Source of the DNA: Simplicispira metamorpha
GTDB lineage: Bacteria; Pseudomonadota; Gammaproteobacteria; Burkholderiales; Burkholderiaceae_C
Length of the DNA stretch: 64,000 nucleotides
Reading direction: 5' to 3'
NCBI RefSeq assembly: GCF_004341365.1
Contig: NZ_SLXH01000018.1
Span: 26,359 to 90,358, forward strand
The notes below the pieces were generated by a model, which made no database searches, was not told where the DNA came from, and saw only the letters and a program-made list of their open reading frames with translations. A program made the translations under genes and the position numbers. This document shows, piece after piece, positions 60,043-64,000 of the stretch. Each line of letters begins with the position of its first letter. Position 1 is the first letter of the stretch.

Positions 60043-61064
60043 TACACTGAAGAATCCGACGGCGGCGCAATGGCCTGGTCGATGGCACCGAAGATGCTGT
60101 GGCCGTCTTTGCCTTTCATCTCGATACGGATGGTGTCGCCGTAGCGCATGAATTCGGTGCTGGGCTGGCCGTTTTGCAGGGTTTCGATGCAGCGCTTTTC
60201 GGCAATGCAGCTGTAGCCCTTGGGCCAGTCGGTGCGGCCACTGGCGTCTTGCACGCCCTGGTTGCTGACGGTGCCGCTGCCCACGATGGTGCCAGCGCGC
60301 ACGTTGCGCGTGGCGGCCACGTGCGCGATGAGCTGGCCAAAGTGGAAGGCCATCTCGGGCCCGGCCTCGCACATGCCGACTTTGCGGCCATTCCAGGTCG
60401 ATTGCAGCGTCAGGTGGACGCGGCCCTGGCTCCAGGCGTCGCCCAGCTCCTCCAGCGTCACGGCCACGGGGCTGAAGGCGGTGGCCGGTTTGCTCTGGAA
60501 AAAGCCAAAGCCCTTGGCCAGCTCTGCCGGGATGAGGTTGCGCAGCGATACGTCGTTGGCCAACATCACCAGCCGGATGGCGCGCAGTGCCCGCTCGGGC
60601 GTGGCGCCCAGGGGCACGTCGGTGGTGACCACGGCGATTTCTGCCTCGAAGTCGATGCCCATGGCCTCGCTGGGCACGACCACATCGTCACAGGGGCCCA
60701 GAAAATCGTCGCTGGCGCCCTGGTACATCAGGGGGTCGGTGTAGAAGCTGGCGGGCACGGTGGCGTTGCGCGCCTTGCGCACCAGCTCCACATGGTTGAG
60801 GTAGGCCGACCCATCCACCCACTGGTACGCCCGGGGCAGCGGCGCCATGCACTGCTGCGGATCAAAACGAAAGGCATGCGGCGCCCGGCCCGCGTTGAGC
60901 TGCGCATACAGGTCTTGCAGCGGGGGCGCCAGGTAGTCCCAGTCGTCCAGCACCTGCTGCAAGCGGTGGGCAATGCCGGTCGCATAATGCGCCGAGCCCA
61001 AATCGCGCGAGACCACCAGCAGTTGGCCATCGCGCGAGCCGTCTTTATAAGTCGCTAATTTCAT
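60042..61064 (-). CDS. Fumarylacetoacetate hydrolase family protein
   Basis: 340 residues from ATG 61064 (MKLATYK). The FAH fold shows ASDDFLGPCDDVVVPSEAMGIDFEAEIAVVTTDVPLG with metal-binding Glu residues, VSLRNLIPAELAKGFGFFQSKPATAFSPVAV, and GTIVGSGTVSNQG. It is close to FAA hydrolases and 2-keto-pentenoate-type hydratases acting on C-C bonds of ring-cleavage products. It is divergent from an IclR regulator, which usually controls such genes. The substrate is not known. Confidence 0.9.
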   Translation of the reverse strand: MKLATYKDGSRDGQLLVVSRDLGSAHYATGIAHRLQQVLDDWDYLAPPLQDLYAQLNAGRAPHAFRFDPQQCMAPLPRAYQWVDGSAYLNHVELVRKARNATVPASFYTDPLMYQGASDDFLGPCDDVVVPSEAMGIDFEAEIAVVTTDVPLGATPERALRAIRLVMLANDVSLRNLIPAELAKGFGFFQSKPATAFSPVAVTLEELGDAWSQGRVHLTLQSTWNGRKVGMCEAGPEMAFHFGQLIAHVAATRNVRAGTIVGSGTVSNQGVQDASGRTDWPKGYSCIAEKRCIETLQNGQPSTEFMRYGDTIRIEMKGKDGHSIFGAIDQAIAPPSDSSV

Positions 61065-61167
61065 GGGAGTTGCCGCATTTTTGGAGGGCCAAAATTTGCC
61101 ACCTCTAGCAAAAATTACGATTAGAGAAATTGATTTAACTAAACAAAACTGCGAAATTTTAGTGCAT
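61065..61167. promoter_or_regulatory. AT-rich divergent promoter region of FAH-family and IclR genes
   Basis: This 103-base gap is much richer in A+T than its surroundings. It contains several A/T runs (CCAAAATTTGCC, GCAAAAATTACG, GCGAAATTTTAG) that resemble loosely palindromic IclR-type operators. No single site stands out. Confidence 0.4.
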
Positions 61168-61950
61168 ATGGACAAAGAACGCGCCGGCATACAGTCGGTG
61201 GAAGTGGGTTTTGCGCTGCTCGAGGGCCTCACGCAGTCCAGCGGGCCGCTGATGCTCAAGGATTTGGCGGCCTGCGCGGGCATGAGCGCGGCCAAGGCGC
61301 ACCGCTATCTGGTGAGTTTCCAGCGCCTGGGGCTGGTGGTGCAGGACAGCCGCACGGCGCGCTACGACCTGGGCCCGGCGGCGCTGCGGCTGGGGTTGTC
61401 GGCACTGTCGCGCATTGACGGCGTGCGCCTGGCGCGCGAGCGCCTGCCCGCGCTGATGGAAGAGATCGGCCACACGCTGGCCCTGGCGGTGTGGGGCAAC
61501 CACGGCCCGACCATCGTCCACTGGGAGCCATCGCCCCAGGCGGTCACGGCCACGCTGCGCCTGGGCGATGTGATGCCGCTGCTGAGCTCGGCCACGGGCC
61601 GCTGCTTTACGGCCTACCTGCCGCCCGAAATGACGGCAGCGCTGCTGCAACGCGAGATCGCACAGGCAGAAAAAATGCCCCGCACCGACGTGCCCACCAG
61701 CGAGGCCGCCGTGCAGGCGCTGGTGCAAGAGGTGCGCGCACGCGGCGCGGCCCGGGTGGTCGATACCCTGCTGCCCAGCATCGTGGCCTTCTGCGCCCCG
61801 GTGTTCGATGCCAGCGGCCACCTGGTGCTGGGCATTACCACGCTGGGCGCCAGTGCCACCTTGGATCCCGATTGGGGCGGTGCCATCGACGTGCCGCTGC
61901 GCGCCGCCGCCGCCCGCCTGTCGCACGATCTGGGCTTTGGCAGCACATGA
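61168..61950 (+). CDS. IclR family transcriptional regulator
   Basis: 260 residues from ATG 61168. N-terminal winged helix-turn-helix (QSVEVGFALLEGLTQSSGPLMLKDLAACAGMSAAKAHRYLVSFQRLGLV) and the C-terminal effector domain (LALAVWGNHGPTIVHWEP, PLLSSATGRCFTAYLPPE, PVFDASGHLVLGITTLG). It is likely to control the divergent FAH-family/Bug genes in response to an aromatic or keto acid (inference). Its stop overlaps the start of the DUF3108 gene (ATGA), so the two proteins are translated from one message. Confidence 0.93.
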   Translation: MDKERAGIQSVEVGFALLEGLTQSSGPLMLKDLAACAGMSAAKAHRYLVSFQRLGLVVQDSRTARYDLGPAALRLGLSALSRIDGVRLARERLPALMEEIGHTLALAVWGNHGPTIVHWEPSPQAVTATLRLGDVMPLLSSATGRCFTAYLPPEMTAALLQREIAQAEKMPRTDVPTSEAAVQALVQEVRARGAARVVDTLLPSIVAFCAPVFDASGHLVLGITTLGASATLDPDWGGAIDVPLRAAAARLSHDLGFGST

Positions 61951-63359
61951 GCAGCAGCGGCCTGGCAGCAGTGCCCGCGCGTGTGCTGTGGCCCCTCACC
62001 GCAGCGGTGCTGGCCATCCACGGCTGGGTGCTGGTGGGCGTGCCGCTGCACGGCACACCGCCCCAGCCCCCGGCCCCGGCCCCGGTGGCCGTCACCCTGA
62101 ACACGCGCATGCTGAGCGCGCCGCCACCGCCGCCGTCGGCTGCGGCGGCAGAGCCTGCGCCAGCCGCAGCGCCCGCCCCCCCACCGGCACGCCAGAAAGC
62201 ACCGGCCAAGGCAGCTGCCGCCAAGCCTGCCCCGGCAGCAGTGCCCGAACCGACCGCCGAATCCGCCACCGCATCTCCCCACGCCACGCCCGGCAGCGGC
62301 GGCGATGACAGCCCTGGCAGCAGCCACGACGGCAGCGACACCAGCACAACAGGCAGCAGCGCACTGTTCACCGCCAGCGCGCCCATAGACACTGCCAGCA
62401 TCGGCGATCCGGCCGCCCTGGTCAGCGATGCCACCGAAGGCGCCGCAGACCCTGCCCAGGCCCACACCAGCGCCGCAGCGCCAGCCGCCCCGGTCGGCCA
62501 CGCAGACGCCCCGCCCCCCGCCACCGGCACAGCACCCGTGCCGCAGGACACCGCCCTGCCCGCCAGCTCCGACCCCGCCACCCCCACGCTGCTGGCGCGG
62601 GCCAGCACCCAGGCCGCGCCCAAGCCCCCGGCGCAGCCGCAGGCCCCCGCAGGTGCGCTGGAAATCACCCCACCCGGCGCCACCAGCAGCCTGGCATCCA
62701 GCACGCCTCCCCCCGTGCGCCTGCCCGTGTCCACGCGGCTGGCGTTTGATGTGGTCGGGCAGATCAAAAAATTCAACTACAACGCCAGTGCCGAGCTGCT
62801 ATGGCAGCACGATGGCCAGCACTACCAGGCCCGCCAGGAACTCAAAGTGCTGTTTCTGGGTGGCCGCACCCAGACCAGCACCGGCGACATCACCCCCCGG
62901 GGCCTGCTGCCCCAGCGCTTTGGCGACCGCTCGCGCAGCGAAAAGGCCGCGCATTTCGACTACGAGCGGGGCCGCGTCACCTTCAGTGCCAACAACCCCG
63001 AGGCGCCGCTGGTGGCGGGCACGCAAGACCGCCTGAGCATCTTTGTGCAGCTGGGCGCCCTGCTGGCAGGCGCCCCCGAGCGCTACCCGAAGGGCACGCG
63101 CATCAGCCTGGCCACCGTGGGCGCCAGCAGCGCCGATATCTGGTCGTTCACCGTGGGCGCTGAAGAGACGCTGCACCTGCCCGTGGGCGAGGTGCGCGCC
63201 CTCAAGCTGCAACGCCTGCCCCGGCGCGACCACGACTACGACCAGAAAGCCGAGCTGTGGCTGGCCCCCAGCCTGGGCTACCTGCCCGCACGCATCCAGA
63301 TCACGCAGAGCAACGGCGACTTTGCCGACCTGCGCCTGCGCGCGCACAGCCCGCCCTGA
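61947..63359 (+). CDS. DUF3108 domain-containing protein with long Pro/Ala linker
   Basis: 470 residues. A membrane anchor near residues 12-35 is followed by about 210 residues of Pro, Ala, Thr and Ser-rich linker that could span the periplasm as TonB does. The DUF3108 domain occupies about 255-465 (RLAFDVVGQIKKFNYNASAELLWQHDGQHYQARQEL; FGDRSRSEKAAHFDYERGRVTFS; VGEVRALKLQRLPRRDHDYDQKAELWLAPSLGYLPARI). The family is of unknown function, probably envelope-related. Start at ATG 61947 overlaps the IclR stop. Its last codons are part of a large inverted repeat. Confidence 0.85.
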   Translation: MSSSGLAAVPARVLWPLTAAVLAIHGWVLVGVPLHGTPPQPPAPAPVAVTLNTRMLSAPPPPPSAAAAEPAPAAAPAPPPARQKAPAKAAAAKPAPAAVPEPTAESATASPHATPGSGGDDSPGSSHDGSDTSTTGSSALFTASAPIDTASIGDPAALVSDATEGAADPAQAHTSAAAPAAPVGHADAPPPATGTAPVPQDTALPASSDPATPTLLARASTQAAPKPPAQPQAPAGALEITPPGATSSLASSTPPPVRLPVSTRLAFDVVGQIKKFNYNASAELLWQHDGQHYQARQELKVLFLGGRTQTSTGDITPRGLLPQRFGDRSRSEKAAHFDYERGRVTFSANNPEAPLVAGTQDRLSIFVQLGALLAGAPERYPKGTRISLATVGASSADIWSFTVGAEETLHLPVGEVRALKLQRLPRRDHDYDQKAELWLAPSLGYLPARIQITQSNGDFADLRLRAHSPP

Positions 63360-63405
63360 CCGGGCCGGGCGCCCCTGCGCGGCCCGGTCAGGGCGGGCTG
63401 TGCGC
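63342..63405. terminator. Perfect 25-bp inverted repeat overlapping the DUF3108 stop
   Basis: 63342-63366 is the exact reverse complement of 63381-63405 with a 14-base loop. The left arm contains the last five codons and the TGA (63357-63359). It lacks a T-tract, so it may be a very stable 3' hairpin rather than a standard terminator. Confidence 0.65.
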
Positions 63406-63584
63406 TCCTGCGCGGCCTGCGGCGGGCGCGCCAACACGCAGCGAGATGTCGGGTAAAGACGCCACAGCGCCAGCGCCATACGGTTTCGTGGAATACTGGG
63501 CTGAAGCGCCACGATCGTCCACAGGACTTGAACTGTGCGCCCGTGCTGTCATCTGACTTGCACACTGACCCCGGGAGAACCACC

Positions 63585-63881
63585 ATGCAAATGCTCTACG
63601 ACTCTGAATCCTTTGTGGTCGTCCACATGCGCCCTGATGCCGTGGAGCCCGCCGCCACCACTGCGGACGGCAGCGCCGCGCCGCTGGCGCAACTGGTGCG
63701 CCACGGCTTTGAGATCGTGGACAAGCGCTCGGGTAAAGAGGTGTATCTGGACGGCTCCTGGGCCGAGATGTTCCAGCAGCAAATCCTGGCCTGGCAGCGC
63801 AACACCCCCACCCAGGAAGAAGTCGAAGAAACCCTGGACCGTTACACCGGTCTGGCACAAAACCCGGTAGTGGTGCATTGA
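63585..63881 (+). CDS. DUF3567 family protein
   Basis: 98 residues from ATG 63585, preceded by GGGAGAACCACC. MQMLYDSESFVVVHM is the family opening, then RHGFEIVDKRSGKEVYLDGSWAEMFQQQILAWQRNTPTQEEVEETLDRY. It is a small soluble protein of unknown function that I associate with Burkholderiales. It is monocistronic as far as the window shows. Confidence 0.85.
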   Translation: MQMLYDSESFVVVHMRPDAVEPAATTADGSAAPLAQLVRHGFEIVDKRSGKEVYLDGSWAEMFQQQILAWQRNTPTQEEVEETLDRYTGLAQNPVVVH

Positions 63882-64000
63882 GCCGCCCCATTCACAACCA
63901 AATCAGGGATTGCTAAATAGGTATCTCAATAGCCTGATTCCACAGTCGTTCGCTGACAAGCGCGCCCGTCTGGGGCTGTAGTTGGGCCCCAAACTTGCGC

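Noticed and set aside
1..64000. CRISPR arrays, tRNA or rRNA genes, phage genes
   Set aside because: No regularly spaced direct repeats, no cloverleaf-like sequences and no phage or conjugation families were seen. The regular-looking repeats are dispersed single copies.
63882..64000. Possible start of a further gene at the right edge
   Set aside because: The last 119 bases show no ribosome binding site with an open frame long enough to judge.

Overview
The window looks like a chromosome segment of a beta-proteobacterium of the Comamonadaceae (Acidovorax/Comamonas/Simplicispira type). The evidence is high G+C, several families common in Burkholderiales (DUF2145, DUF1840, DUF3108, DUF3567, Bug/TctC solute-binding proteins, a PHA-system protein), a PaaX-controlled phenylacetate operon, and nine intergenic copies of a GATAGCTGCTTGCGCTTAT-type repeat that I associate with this family. 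No rRNA, tRNA, CRISPR array, prophage or intact insertion sequence was seen.

Layout. 0-15.2 kb: mostly minus-strand genes: a four-gene membrane set (YiaA-like, hydrophobic orphan, DUF2145, zinc ribbon), a plus-strand Fic protein with palindromic operators, htpG, a lipase-like hydrolase, a DHH phosphoesterase, an RluF-like pseudouridine synthase, and a translationally coupled DUF4394 lipoprotein / cupredoxin / GGDEF-EAL operon. 15.3-26.0 kb: a Crp/Fnr-type regulator divergent from a LIV-type solute-binding protein and a seven-gene operon holding a complete LIV-type ABC importer framed by two CoA ligases. TTGTC-N8-GACAA palindromes lie ahead of both units. 26.2-27.2 kb: an orphan Bug protein.

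27.3-49.9 kb: a catabolic block, almost all minus strand. Its core is the phenylacetyl-CoA operon paaN-G-I-K-pcaF-(solute-binding protein)-(enoyl-CoA hydratase)-paaABCDE. Each flank carries a LIV-type importer. The downstream one has its own binding protein and a fused permease/ATPase. The upstream one has no binding protein, and its LivF-type ATPase carries an N-terminal hemerythrin (HHE) domain. paaX is divergent at the far end. A decayed IS5-type transposase lies between the downstream importer and paaE. I infer that the importers take up aromatic or related acids, PaaK makes phenylacetyl-CoA, PaaABCE epoxidises it using O2, PaaG isomerises it, and PaaN and PcaF carry it toward central metabolism. 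A di-iron domain on the importer ATPase could link uptake to O2.

50-64 kb: DUF1840, a PHA-system protein, acyl-CoA-binding protein and a WS/DGAT acyltransferase (storage-lipid theme), then an M20 amidohydrolase with an orphan binding protein, a molybdopterin oxidoreductase, a YqhD-type dehydrogenase, a second Bug protein with a fumarylacetoacetate-hydrolase-family enzyme, an IclR regulator overlapping a DUF3108 protein, and a DUF3567 protein. Compositional and family statements are by eye; no computation or database search was run.
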